Shown: positions 52,655-61,058, counted from the first letter of the stretch. The stretch is 64,000 bases of DNA from Pseudodesulfovibrio sp. (GCA_016744135.1 JADGEX010000002.1:496001-560000); one strand, 5' to 3'. A program made the numbers and translations. Notes: generated by a model not told the origin, from the sequence alone.

Positions 52655-53280
52655 TGTCTGGCCTTTTTCCTGAAAAGCGTTGAGCCTGCGATGATGGTGG
52701 TGGCAAAGCCTCCCACGCTGCCGAGCAGCCAGGCAAAGAAGACATCAGAAGGGTGATGCCAGCCGAGATAAATTCGTGAAAAGCCCACGGTTCCGAGGAA
52801 CAGGCCGAAAAGTGCGGTGATCCATGTGCGGTTCAATCGTTGAACCAATGGCAGGGTCCACCCCGTGATTTCCGTGGTGTGTCCAGATGGCAGTGAATGT
52901 TGTGCGCCGCGAGTAGAAAGCGGTTCAAACCATTCCCCTTGTCCGGGACGGGGGCGGCCAATGGTCATTTTCAGGAAATGAACACACAGTCCGGCTACGA
53001 TGGCCTGCACAACGAGCAGGACAAGAACAAAACGCAGTCGTTTACGATTGTGGGTCTTGATGGCCACGATGAGCATGACGGCGTAGACCGCATAGAAAAA
53101 CGGGTTGCTCCAGTCCGTGATGAATTTCATGACGGCTTTGAGTACGGGGTGAGCAGCCCGGTGGGCCTTGAAATAGACGGCCACGTCAGTTTCGGCGTTG
53201 AAACCGAACCAGAGTATGGCGAGGAGTATTAAAAGGGGCGCGGAAAAGAGCGCCCACTGTGTCAGGGAATGTCTGCGCAT
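52651..53280 (-). CDS. PAP2-family membrane phosphatase
   Basis: A 209-residue, about six-helix membrane phosphatase. All three catalytic motifs are present: KMTIGRPRP, SLPSGH and SRIYLGWHHPSD. It probably dephosphorylates undecaprenyl-pyrophosphate or lipid A-type lipids at the periplasmic face. It overlaps the ArnT-like gene by four bases (ATGA) and so should act with it, for example by recycling the polyprenyl carrier. Confidence 0.92.
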   Translation of the reverse strand: MRRHSLTQWALFSAPLLILLAILWFGFNAETDVAVYFKAHRAAHPVLKAVMKFITDWSNPFFYAVYAVMLIVAIKTHNRKRLRFVLVLLVVQAIVAGLCVHFLKMTIGRPRPGQGEWFEPLSTRGAQHSLPSGHTTEITGWTLPLVQRLNRTWITALFGLFLGTVGFSRIYLGWHHPSDVFFAWLLGSVGGFATTIIAGSTLFRKKARQ

Positions 53281-53338
53281 GCGGTTTTATATGATATACA
53301 GGGTGTGGGAGCAAGCCGGTGCAATCAGTGCACTGTTT

Positions 53339-53530
53339 CTATGATTCGTCGGACTCTGGATATTTTTCGTGCGTGTATTTGGCCCATATCTCCGGGCTGG
53401 CGTTCAGCTCGGTGAGAATTTCGGTCATGGGCTTGCCTTCCTGTTTCCAGTATTTGTAGGCATTGTCCGAACACTCGAAGGGGATAACCAAGGTTCCGTC
53501 GTCAGTGAGATAGGGTTTCTTATCGTCCAT
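53339..53530 (-). CDS. Small hypothetical protein
   Basis: A 63-residue soluble acidic protein (MDDKKPYLTDDGTLVIPFEC...EKYPESDES), with no family recognised. It lies between the DUF115 gene's terminator and the PAP2 gene. The short length lowers confidence, though base composition and a plausible fold with one Cys favour a gene. Confidence 0.55.
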   Translation of the reverse strand: MDDKKPYLTDDGTLVIPFECSDNAYKYWKQEGKPMTEILTELNASPEIWAKYTHEKYPESDES

Positions 53531-53585
53531 GGGCGTGGACTATTTCACTTTTCGAGGTGAACCGCAAGCCACGCCTCGGAAACGA

Positions 53586-53617
53586 AAAATCCCCTGACAT
53601 GCAGGGGATTCCTTTTT
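53586..53617 (-). terminator. Intrinsic terminator after the DUF115 gene
   Basis: AATCCCCTG pairs with CAGGGGATT around a CATG core; on the minus strand it is followed by TTTTTC, 20 bases after the stop of the DUF115 gene. Confidence 0.82.
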
Positions 53618-53635
53618 CGATGAGTGAGCGGACTG

Positions 53636-55411
53636 CTATGCCGCTGATTGTTTGGCTTTGTCTCCTGCGCCGCAGACCATCCGGTCCATTTGGCGAACTT
53701 TTTTCAGGATGTTTTTGGCGATTCGTTTGAATTCGGGCAGGTCTTTTTTATCATACGTGGCTTTTGCCCGTGTCAGGCCCGCCAGATCCAGAGTCTCATT
53801 GAACAGATACGGGATATAGAGCGGGTCCTGCTTGATGAATAGCTCGATGCGCGTCAGGGCCGCATGGATTTCCGACTGGTTCCCTGCAAGGTTGCGGAAC
53901 AGTTTGGTTAGATGCTTTTCGGCGTTGCGTAGGGAGGTTGTCCACATGGGAGAACGCGGCTCCAAACGGATGGGCGGAATGTTGCCCCGGCAACTCAGGA
54001 GAGCTGAACGGAGACGGTCGACGCTTCCGGGTGCCGAAGCCAAGATGCCTTCGTTGTAGACCTTGTCGATGCTTACGACTTGTGTACCCTCGATGGGGAC
54101 ACCGCCGCCGTATAAATTGTAGATGGGGAACTGTGCCTGTTTGAGGTCGTCTTCCAGTTCGCGTTTGGCGGTCATGTATTGGACCGTGGTCAGAATGTCC
54201 TCGCCATCCAGATTTTGTGTGGTCTGGTGGTAGGATTGTTTCGTCATGTTTGTCGTTTCGTTGTGGTGACCGCCTGAGTGGGATCTCCCATTCAACCATG
54301 CGTAGTCCTGACCGGCCAGCAGCAGGTGGTTTACACCGCAGGCGCGGAGGAAGCGGGACAGGGTCACGGAAACGTTACCACCTGCATCCATAACCATGTC
54401 GCGTTCTTTGAGCACGTAGGTCCCGAGTCCGCCGATAGTCCACAGCGGAAGTGTGGGACCGGGGTACCGTTTGAGCACCATGGGATCTATTTTGGTGGAG
54501 TAAACGAGCGGCACATCCTGCACGAAGTCAGGGTCTAGCCGTTCGAAAATCTTGAGCATTGATTTGTCGTAGTCAATGGCCGCGCACATATGTGGTTTGA
54601 TGCCGAGGCGTTGGAGTGTCGGCACTGTCTGGAGCGCGCAGGTGTAGAAGACGTGCCCCTGCTTTTCCTTAAGCTTGGGAGCCATTGCTTCGAGGCTTGG
54701 ACCGGCTCCGAGGATGACCGCACCCACGCCTGCGCCTTTGCCTTCAATGGATTTGAGGCTGCCGTCCTGCATGGCGCGTTGAAAATTGTTGATTTCGTTG
54801 CCGACCATGACATCCTGTCGAAAACGCAGGGTGGATAGTTCCAGCGAAAAGTTTTCCAGCCGGTTCTTGATGATCCGTGACCATTTGGCGTATTCCGGGC
54901 CGAGCTGACGGCTGGGGATGTCGCTTTTCAAGTGAATTTGCCCGTAGACGAATTGGAGATCGAGGTTGCGGACAACTTCGGCAAGGAATCGTTCGTCTGG
55001 TATCATGAGATGAAATTTCTTGTTCTCGAAGAACGGGCGGTAATCGGTCTGACCGAGACAGGCGAGCACCATCTCTGCACGAGGTTCCATGAGCATGACC
55101 TTATGGGAATCCGGCGTATTTTTGAGCAGATGGTTGATACCGTATCCGAGGTTGGCGCCGACCACGAGAGTCGCCGAGGTCCGGGCTTTTTCCGGGTGCA
55201 GCCAGTCGGCGTACAATCCGTCCGGCGGCAGGGATTCGAACATCCCTTTGCCGTCTTCCATGCGCCAGTCGTGGATACCGAACTGGTTGATGAAAAGATT
55301 GTTCATCAGCATTTCTTCGTGAAAATCACTGGTGGACAGCCATTGAAACGCCGGGTTTCCCGTGCGTTGCAGGTATTCGATGTTGTCCTTTAGAAAGGGA
55401 TATGCGCTCAT
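53636..55411 (-). CDS. DUF115 / motility-associated-factor-like glycosyltransferase
   Basis: A 591-residue protein with the DUF115 (MAF_flag10) domain in its centre (about 190-430: GAVILGAGPSLEAMAPKLKE, CALQTVPTLQRLGIKPHMCA, IDYDKSMLKIF). The fold resembles MptE, a pterin pyrophosphokinase, and sialyltransferases; in Campylobacter and Desulfovibrio relatives modify flagellins. No flagellar genes lie in the window, so its target may be another surface glycan. ATG 55411 has GAGGAAAGC upstream; the frame extends to 55519 without support. Confidence 0.85.
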   Translation of the reverse strand: MSAYPFLKDNIEYLQRTGNPAFQWLSTSDFHEEMLMNNLFINQFGIHDWRMEDGKGMFESLPPDGLYADWLHPEKARTSATLVVGANLGYGINHLLKNTPDSHKVMLMEPRAEMVLACLGQTDYRPFFENKKFHLMIPDERFLAEVVRNLDLQFVYGQIHLKSDIPSRQLGPEYAKWSRIIKNRLENFSLELSTLRFRQDVMVGNEINNFQRAMQDGSLKSIEGKGAGVGAVILGAGPSLEAMAPKLKEKQGHVFYTCALQTVPTLQRLGIKPHMCAAIDYDKSMLKIFERLDPDFVQDVPLVYSTKIDPMVLKRYPGPTLPLWTIGGLGTYVLKERDMVMDAGGNVSVTLSRFLRACGVNHLLLAGQDYAWLNGRSHSGGHHNETTNMTKQSYHQTTQNLDGEDILTTVQYMTAKRELEDDLKQAQFPIYNLYGGGVPIEGTQVVSIDKVYNEGILASAPGSVDRLRSALLSCRGNIPPIRLEPRSPMWTTSLRNAEKHLTKLFRNLAGNQSEIHAALTRIELFIKQDPLYIPYLFNETLDLAGLTRAKATYDKKDLPEFKRIAKNILKKVRQMDRMVCGAGDKAKQSAA

Positions 55412-55549
55412 GCTTTCCTCGTTGTGCTCAAAAAATGACGGTGCTGGTTCTGATTTGCATGTAGTATGCCAGTTGCACTGGAAATCAATTTCCCCTACCG
55501 TGCGGACAAGAATTGCCAAATCAGCCCAGGGAATTATGAGGGGGCTATC

Positions 55550-57829
55550 ATGAATAATAATTTACTTGCATTAATCGGAAATACACCGCTGGTGGAGATA
55601 CGCCACCTGAACCCTAATCCAAACGTCAGGATTTTGGCGAAACTGGAGTGCCAGAACCCCGGAGGTTCGGTAAAAGACCGCGTGGCCGCCGCCATGATTC
55701 AGGCCGCCGAGGATTCTGGCGAATTGACGCCTGAAAAAACCATCATTGAACCGACGTCCGGCAATACCGGCGTTGGGCTTGCCATGGTCGCAGCCATCAA
55801 GGGGTATCGTATAAAATTGCTCATGCCGGAGACTGCTTCCGAAGAGCGCAAGATGATCATGGCCGCATACGGGGCCGAGCTTGAATTGACTCCAGGCCAT
55901 CTTGCTACGGACGGGGCCATTGAGCAGGCATATCGCTATGCGCGTGAGGAACCGGATAAGTATGTCCTCATGGATCAGTACAACAATCCGGCGTGTATTA
56001 CCGCGCATTATAACGGTACTGGCTTGGAAATCTGGGAACAGACCGAAGGTGCGGTTACGCATTGTGTAATTTGTCTTGGTACGTCTGGTACAGCCATGGG
56101 CATAGCCAAGCGACTGCATGAGATGGGTGACGTCCATGTTGCGGCAGTTGAGCCGTATGCTGGTCATAAGATTCAGGGCCTCAAGAATATGCTTGAATCC
56201 TACCCGCCCGGAATTTATGACAAGAAGAGCCTTGATGAAGTCCTGCATGTTGAAGATGATGTAGCCTTCGACTATTGCCGTAGACTGGCGCGGGAAGAGG
56301 GTATCTTCGCAGGCATGAGTTCAGGTGCGGCTCTTGGCGGGGCCATCCAGTTGGCCGAGCGCATGGAATCAGGCACCGTGGTTGCCATCTTCCCGGATTC
56401 CGGTGAGCGATATCTTTCTACGCCGCTGTACAGGCACCAGCCCGGTAGTGGTGTGACTATTTACGACATGGCTTCTGGCTCCGACAAAATGCTCAACGGC
56501 TCGAACGGTCTTGGCTTGTATACCATGGGGCCGAGCCTTGATGACACGGATTCCATTGATTCATGGCGTCGCCTTTCGTTGCTTGATGTTTTTATTCGGC
56601 ACATGACCGCGTCCGGTGTGGCTGTGAATGCTGCCGCCGGTTTGACGGATATGGATGATCGCACACTGGCTGCAGCTCGTGAAGGTGGACTTAGTCGTGA
56701 AGCGTTCGCCGCCGATAGGTTGACTGCGGTGCTTGATCGCGCCCGTGATATGGGGTTGACCGAATCCATCAGTTTTCCGCTGTCGTCCGGCAGTAATGAT
56801 ACGTCCTTGTCCCTGTGTCGTAAGCTGCTCGGCAAGGGATTGGCGTATGAGAAGCTGAGAAGCGTGTATTTTGATGTGTTCCGCGATAAGCGATATGGTG
56901 AGATCGCAGACGTTGATATGGATAAGGTTTCCGGCGGTCATACCGTGGATCTGAACTCCTACGTCAAGGATAATCCGCTTGATTTCACGTTGTTGAAACG
57001 GGCTACCCTGTATGATTTGAAACGGGGTGAGGTCGTGGAAACCCAGTGGGGCAATGTGCGTCCAAGTTGGTTCTTGCAACACGCAGCCACCGCGCTGGAT
57101 GTGCTACCGCGTATTGATGTCATGATCGGTTCGGAAAAACATCGCTTTCCACATCTGGAAAATCTGCGTGCTATCTGGTCAACGGCTGGCCGGGAACTTC
57201 AGGCATGGATGGTCTGCCAGCAGTCGTCGGATAGCGACGGCGGCAGACTCGATGCCGTGGCCGAAAAACTCGGCGGCTACCGTGCGGCCCGTTGTTGGTT
57301 GCTTTCGGTGGCGAACCGCAAACCACTGTGCGCATCTGATGAAAATCTTTCCATGTGGGCGCGCAACTGGCGCAAGGTGCAGGAAGGCACAGCCGTCCTG
57401 ACCCTCGCCCTCGACGCAAAAGGTGACTCGGTCTCCCGTGACGTGGAGCAGGCCGTCTTCGACCTCAAAGCTGGCTTCAAAACAGCCATGGACGATGGCC
57501 TTAAGTTCCACCACTTCTGGCCCGCGCTCTTCAAGTTCGTCAAAAGAATCAACGGCTGGGACGCAGACAACTCCCTCACCGGAGCCGCCGCCAAAGCCTG
57601 CCACGATGAACTTATGAATATCGATTCCATCCTCGGCATCCTCGACCCCACCCAAATGCCCGTCCCCCTCAGCGATCTCCCCGCCGAGGTCCAAGGCATG
57701 GTGGCAGACCGCCAAAAAGCCCGCGAAGCCAAAGACTTCGCCCAGTCCGATGCTCTCCGAGACACAATCGAAAAAGCCGGATTCAGAGTAGAAGACACCG
57801 CCGGAATACCAAGAGTGTTTAAGGCATAA
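55550..57829 (+). CDS. Cysteine synthase fused to a degenerate cysteinyl-tRNA synthetase-like domain
   Basis: A 759-residue protein. Residues 1-305 are a cysteine synthase (O-acetylserine sulfhydrylase) with PLP lysine Lys42 (NPGGSVKDR), TSGNT at 69-73 and GTSGT at 177-181, so activity is likely. Residues about 318-759 align in order with cysteinyl-tRNA synthetase (LTDMDDRT, AYEKLRSVYFDV, NPLDFTLLK, C-terminal DALR end ADRQKAREAKDFAQSDALRD). Catalytic parts are gone: HIGH reads SIDS (335-338), the first zinc Cys is Met326, the WHIECS Cys is His511, HHENE reads HLENL and KMSKS is absent. Tethering or regulation of the synthase is a possible role. GAGGGGG precedes ATG 55550. Confidence 0.88.
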   Translation: MNNNLLALIGNTPLVEIRHLNPNPNVRILAKLECQNPGGSVKDRVAAAMIQAAEDSGELTPEKTIIEPTSGNTGVGLAMVAAIKGYRIKLLMPETASEERKMIMAAYGAELELTPGHLATDGAIEQAYRYAREEPDKYVLMDQYNNPACITAHYNGTGLEIWEQTEGAVTHCVICLGTSGTAMGIAKRLHEMGDVHVAAVEPYAGHKIQGLKNMLESYPPGIYDKKSLDEVLHVEDDVAFDYCRRLAREEGIFAGMSSGAALGGAIQLAERMESGTVVAIFPDSGERYLSTPLYRHQPGSGVTIYDMASGSDKMLNGSNGLGLYTMGPSLDDTDSIDSWRRLSLLDVFIRHMTASGVAVNAAAGLTDMDDRTLAAAREGGLSREAFAADRLTAVLDRARDMGLTESISFPLSSGSNDTSLSLCRKLLGKGLAYEKLRSVYFDVFRDKRYGEIADVDMDKVSGGHTVDLNSYVKDNPLDFTLLKRATLYDLKRGEVVETQWGNVRPSWFLQHAATALDVLPRIDVMIGSEKHRFPHLENLRAIWSTAGRELQAWMVCQQSSDSDGGRLDAVAEKLGGYRAARCWLLSVANRKPLCASDENLSMWARNWRKVQEGTAVLTLALDAKGDSVSRDVEQAVFDLKAGFKTAMDDGLKFHHFWPALFKFVKRINGWDADNSLTGAAAKACHDELMNIDSILGILDPTQMPVPLSDLPAEVQGMVADRQKAREAKDFAQSDALRDTIEKAGFRVEDTAGIPRVFKA

Positions 57830-57852
57830 GATTGAATTAAGAAATATGATTG

Positions 57853-57882
57853 AAAAGAGCAGGGCCGCCCTGCTCTTTTTTT
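57853..57882 (+). terminator. Intrinsic terminator after the cysteine synthase fusion gene
   Basis: GAGCAGGG pairs with CCCTGCTC around CCG, followed by seven T, 24 bases after the stop. Confidence 0.88.
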
Positions 57883-57887
57883 GCTCG

Positions 57888-58034
57888 TTATTTTTTTTTG
57901 GGCGGAGGTGGCGGCGGGGTTCTTCGATCTGTTTCCGGAACGTAGCCATCTTTTTGAATTCTATCTCCTGGGAGATCCTTTCTCGATGGTGGAGGAGTGG
58001 AGGGAAAACCTCGATCTTTTTTGTTTTTACTCAT
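57888..58034 (-). CDS. 48-residue proline-rich protein downstream of the DUF6338 gene
   Basis: Read from the sequence: MSKNKKDRGFPSTPPPSRK, then DLPGDRIQKDGYVPETDRRT and PPPPPPKKK. It is Lys/Arg/Pro-rich, probably disordered and able to bind SH3-like or proline-recognising partners. SD GGAG lies seven bases before the ATG, and the start overlaps the end of the DUF6338 gene by eight bases, so both are one transcript. It is too short for most gene callers. No function is known to me. Confidence 0.65.
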   Translation of the reverse strand: MSKNKKDRGFPSTPPPSRKDLPGDRIQKDGYVPETDRRTPPPPPPKKK

Positions 58035-58599
58035 TTTTTTCTCCTTCTATGTTAAAGAATTCAAGATAAGAATATTCTCCTTTGGCAATTAAGATTCCTT
58101 TGGTATTATCTTTTACTGGTCCAAGGTCTCCGTCTTTGTCGATACTATATGAATATTGGATGTATATTTCGTCTTTGTTTGGATAGCAGCCTGCACAAGA
58201 GTCGCCACCGAAATAGCCTCCAACTGTTTCTCCATTTTTGAGTTTTATAATAACGAAACATTCTTCTCTTTTTTCAAAAAAGAAATCCCAAGGGCTGGAT
58301 GCAGGCTCAATGATATATTTTTGAATTTTCTTAATTTTACGTATTTTATAAAAAATCAATGAAAGAATACTCGGACAAAATATGAAATAAAGTAAATTTG
58401 ATGTTAGATTAGAGTTAAAACTCAGCACTTTTTGAAATAAAATAAAGTTTAGAAAACCATAGAATGCAGCTTCAAGGGGCAATTGAGTCCAATTTATAGA
58501 TCGTGGATTGAGGAGGCCATAAAATAAGATTGCTGTGATTCCGGGAAAAACAACTAAAATGAATAATTTAAGCGAATCGATATCATTAAAGAAAGCCAT
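58027..58599 (-). CDS. DUF6338-family membrane protein
   Basis: A 190-residue protein with an N-terminal membrane part of about three helices (FILVVFPGITAILFYGLL, GFLNFILFQKVL, LLYFIFCPSILSLIFYKI). A C-terminal soluble domain (about 105-190) has WDFFFEKREECFVIIKLKNG, VGGYFGGDSCAGCYPNKDEI and YLEFFNIEGE, matching the DUF6338 pattern. It is AT-rich (clearly lower G+C than its neighbours) and stands out as acquired. SD AAGGA lies before ATG 58599. Function unknown. Confidence 0.8.
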   Translation of the reverse strand: MAFFNDIDSLKLFILVVFPGITAILFYGLLNPRSINWTQLPLEAAFYGFLNFILFQKVLSFNSNLTSNLLYFIFCPSILSLIFYKIRKIKKIQKYIIEPASSPWDFFFEKREECFVIIKLKNGETVGGYFGGDSCAGCYPNKDEIYIQYSYSIDKDGDLGPVKDNTKGILIAKGEYSYLEFFNIEGEKNE

Positions 58600-58847
58600 T
58601 TAAGAGTCCTTTGAAATGTTTTTAGATGTTTTCCTATATAATATTTTATTCTCCTTATCCAGAGAAGGAGTGAAGGTGATTTCATTGTGGGAGGGGTAGC
58701 CCTTTCAAACCACCAACGGCTTAGAAGCTGACGAATCGGAAAGCTGCGGCTTTTCGAATCATCGGAGCCGTTTCGGCGACTTGATTCGGGAGCAGCCCGA
58801 TTCGATCAGATTCTTGCCGGGGATGGTTGGGCGGATAAGCTAGCGCA

Positions 58848-58910
58848 AGCGCCTTTTCTTTCGTCTATTTCTTTTGGCGCAGCAAAAGAAATGGACTCCG
58901 CCGGAAGGGC
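58848..58910 (+). repeat. Hairpin repeat, family 2, copy 2
   Basis: ATTTCTTTT pairs perfectly with AAAAGAAAT (58867-58875 and 58884-58892) around GGCGCAGC, preceded by AAGCGCCTTTTCTTTCG and followed by GGACTCCGCCGGAAGGGC. It matches the layout of the copy at 37867. Confidence 0.5.
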
Positions 58911-58941
58911 AACAAAAAACTTGGAGGAACGCCAGTGACGG

Positions 58942-58984
58942 CTTTCTCTTTTCTTCCTTCTTCCTTCTTCCCTCCTCCTCTTTC
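58942..58984. repeat. 43-base pure pyrimidine tract
   Basis: An uninterrupted run of C and T on the plus strand (all purines on the minus), with approximate CTTC repeats. Such tracts can form triplex DNA. It does not code in any credible frame. Confidence 0.6.
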
Positions 58985-58992
58985 ATTCTCAC

Positions 58993-59027
58993 AAAAAAAG
59001 GGGAGCCTCCCTCAAAGAAAGCTCCCC
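58993..59027 (-). terminator. Intrinsic terminator after msrAB
   Basis: On the minus strand GGGGAGC pairs with GCTCCCC around a 14-base loop and is followed by TTTTTTT, 31 bases after the msrAB stop. Confidence 0.8.
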
Positions 59028-59057
59028 ACAAGACGGACGTTAAACCCGCCCTATCCC

Positions 59058-60179
59058 TTATTCAAATAACTTTATAAACTCCCCATACCCCTCATCCTTC
59101 AAATCCTCCTTCGCAATAAATCTGAGCGAAGCGGAATTAATACAATACCGTTGACCGGTCGGCTGCGGCCCATCATCAAATAAATGTCCCAAATGCGAAT
59201 CCCCGGCCTTGCTGCGAACTTCGGTCCTCACCATGCCAAGGGTCGAATCCTTGTTTTCGATAATATTTTCCTTCTGAATGGGGCGGGTAAAGCTCGGCCA
59301 TCCAGTGCCGGACTCAAACTTGTCTCTGGACGAGAATAACGGCTCACCCGTGACCACATCCACATAAATACCGTCACGCTTGTTGTCCCAAAACTCGTTG
59401 TCAAAAGGTCGCTCCGTGCCGTTCTCCTGCGTGACCTTGTATTGTAGGGGAGTCAGCGAATCCTTGATCGTGCCGTCTTCCGGCCTGACGTATGTACCGG
59501 GCAACGGACATGGCTGTGGAGTCGCCCCCTTGGACTTGATCTTGGCCTCATCGCCCCATGTTTCCTTGACGTAACTGTCACGACCAGAAAACTTACGGTA
59601 GGTCTTGTACCTGATCGGACAGGTGCGAGAATAATTCTGATGATAGTCCTCGGCTGCATAGAATGTGGTGAACGGCAGAACGGGCGTTACAACCAGACCG
59701 TCGAGCCGTTCGGACTCGTTGAGAGCCTTTTTCGATGCCTCGGCTGCTTTGCGCTGTTCATCTGAATGATAGAAAATCGCCGACGTGTAATGGAACCCGC
59801 GATCACCGAAAGACCCACTGTCGTCGGTGGGATCAAAGTACTTCCAATAATGGTCGATAATTTCACGATAGCTGACCTGTGTCGGGTCGAAATACACCTG
59901 CACCGCCTCGCGATGGCCGGTCATGCCACTGGATACTTGTTCGTAAGTCGGGTTCTTTTCTTCGCCGCCAGCATAGCCGGAGACAACCTTGAGAACGCCG
60001 GGAACTTTTTCGAGATCAGATTCAGTGCACCAGAAACATCCGCTCGCAAGGGTGGCAATTTCCGCGTGTTGTGTGTCAGTCATGGCTTTTTCTCCCGGAG
60101 AAGTGAACACGATGGATGAAAGCCCGATAACCAGAAGCAACGCTCCCAGCCCGAGCAGTGTGGTTTTTTTCATGGTCAT
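59058..60179 (-). CDS. msrAB: Bifunctional peptide methionine sulfoxide reductase MsrAB
   Basis: A 373-residue exported or membrane-anchored repair enzyme for oxidised methionine. An N-terminal signal/anchor ([20 protein letters not shown]) is followed by MsrA (about 40-200; active Cys in ASGCFWCTE) and MsrB (about 235-370; catalytic Cys in [12 protein letters not shown]). The MsrB part has none of the CxxC pairs that bind zinc in many MsrBs ([18 protein letters not shown]). GGAGAT precedes the ATG, with another ATG two codons later. Confidence 0.95.
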   Translation of the reverse strand: MTMKKTTLLGLGALLLVIGLSSIVFTSPGEKAMTDTQHAEIATLASGCFWCTESDLEKVPGVLKVVSGYAGGEEKNPTYEQVSSGMTGHREAVQVYFDPTQVSYREIIDHYWKYFDPTDDSGSFGDRGFHYTSAIFYHSDEQRKAAEASKKALNESERLDGLVVTPVLPFTTFYAAEDYHQNYSRTCPIRYKTYRKFSGRDSYVKETWGDEAKIKSKGATPQPCPLPGTYVRPEDGTIKDSLTPLQYKVTQENGTERPFDNEFWDNKRDGIYVDVVTGEPLFSSRDKFESGTGWPSFTRPIQKENIIENKDSTLGMVRTEVRSKAGDSHLGHLFDDGPQPTGQRYCINSASLRFIAKEDLKDEGYGEFIKLFE

Positions 60180-60452
60180 GCTGTGTATCTCCGATATTAA
60201 TAATAGTAACTTTTATTATCAATAAATAGGTATGCAACCGGGGAGTGTCAATAGCCGGTGAAAAGCGTGAAACAGAGCTTTGGATGGGAAAGAAATCATC
60301 GCAAAGTGTTATTTTTGCGAAAAAATGGTAGATTTTTGGCCGGAATTGTTGCACATGCCATTGCTTCGTATGGCAGGCCCGTGCATAATACATTTCAATT
60401 GGCCTTTAGTACGAATCCAAATTTCGCACACAATACCTTTTAAGGAGATACC

Positions 60453-61001
60453 ATGCCCAATCAGAACTTCACCCTTTTTAGCGGCGGCGCCCAGGGCGCA
60501 GAGAATCAGTTCGGCAAACTGGCCGAGTATTATGGCCTGTCCGAAGTCAACTATACTTTCGAAGGCCACAAGATTGAACGTACTCGCGGCGTGCGCGTGC
60601 TGACCGATGAAGAACTGACCCAGAAAGATGTCAGCCTGACCTATGTCGCCAAGCTGCTCAATCGCAAATTTACCAACGCTGAAAAGATGCGCAAGGTCTT
60701 GCAGACCATCATGCATCAGGTTGAGTCCAGCCATCAGATTTTTGTTATTGGTACCATTCAGGAAGATGGCACCGTCAAAGGCGGCACCGGTTGGGGCGCT
60801 GAGTTCGCCAAGATCTGCAACAAGGAACTGTTTGTGTTCGGTCAGGTCAAGAACGCTTGGTTCAAATGGGAAAAAGGCGCATGGATTGTTGTGGAAGCTC
60901 CGGTCATCACCGACAGCCATTTCACCGGAACCGGTACTCGTTTTCTCGAAGAGAATGGTAAAAAAGCTCTTGAAGATTTGTTCTCCCGTTCCTTCAAGTA
61001 A
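60453..61001 (+). CDS. SLOG-like Rossmann-fold protein, function unknown
   Basis: A 182-residue soluble protein whose start (NFTLFSGGAQGAENQFGKLA) resembles SLOG/DprA/LOG-type nucleotide-binding domains, with FVIGTIQEDGTVKGGTGWGA further on. Some SLOG proteins sense nucleotide-derived ligands in defence or stress systems, but no effector gene is attached here. AAGGAG lies before the ATG and a terminator follows. Single gene; the true family call needs a profile search. Confidence 0.65.
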   Translation: MPNQNFTLFSGGAQGAENQFGKLAEYYGLSEVNYTFEGHKIERTRGVRVLTDEELTQKDVSLTYVAKLLNRKFTNAEKMRKVLQTIMHQVESSHQIFVIGTIQEDGTVKGGTGWGAEFAKICNKELFVFGQVKNAWFKWEKGAWIVVEAPVITDSHFTGTGTRFLEENGKKALEDLFSRSFK

Positions 61002-61022
61002 ACGATAGCTCTATCGATCGAC

Positions 61023-61058
61023 AAAGGCGGCCTGAATTATCAGGTCGCCTTTTTTTTA
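61023..61058 (+). terminator. Intrinsic terminator after the SLOG-like gene
   Basis: AAAGGCGGCCTGA pairs with TCAGGTCGCCTTT (one mismatch) around ATTA, followed by T-tract, and runs straight into repeat copy C. Confidence 0.85.

Larger units (their letters stand above)
58600..59057. other. Repeat-rich intergenic region between msrAB and the DUF6338 gene
   Basis: About 460 bases without a gene. It contains, in order: an AT-rich promoter-like part with CTCCTT/AAGGAG inverted repeat (58651-58670), stacked hairpins (58733-58760 and 58782-58800), a hairpin repeat copy (58848-58910), a 43-base pyrimidine tract (58942-58984) and the msrAB terminator. Confidence 0.6.

Noticed and set aside
60180-60260. 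Fur box upstream of msrAB
   Set aside because: One half (TGATAAT) fits, but the other half does not; too weak to report as a site.
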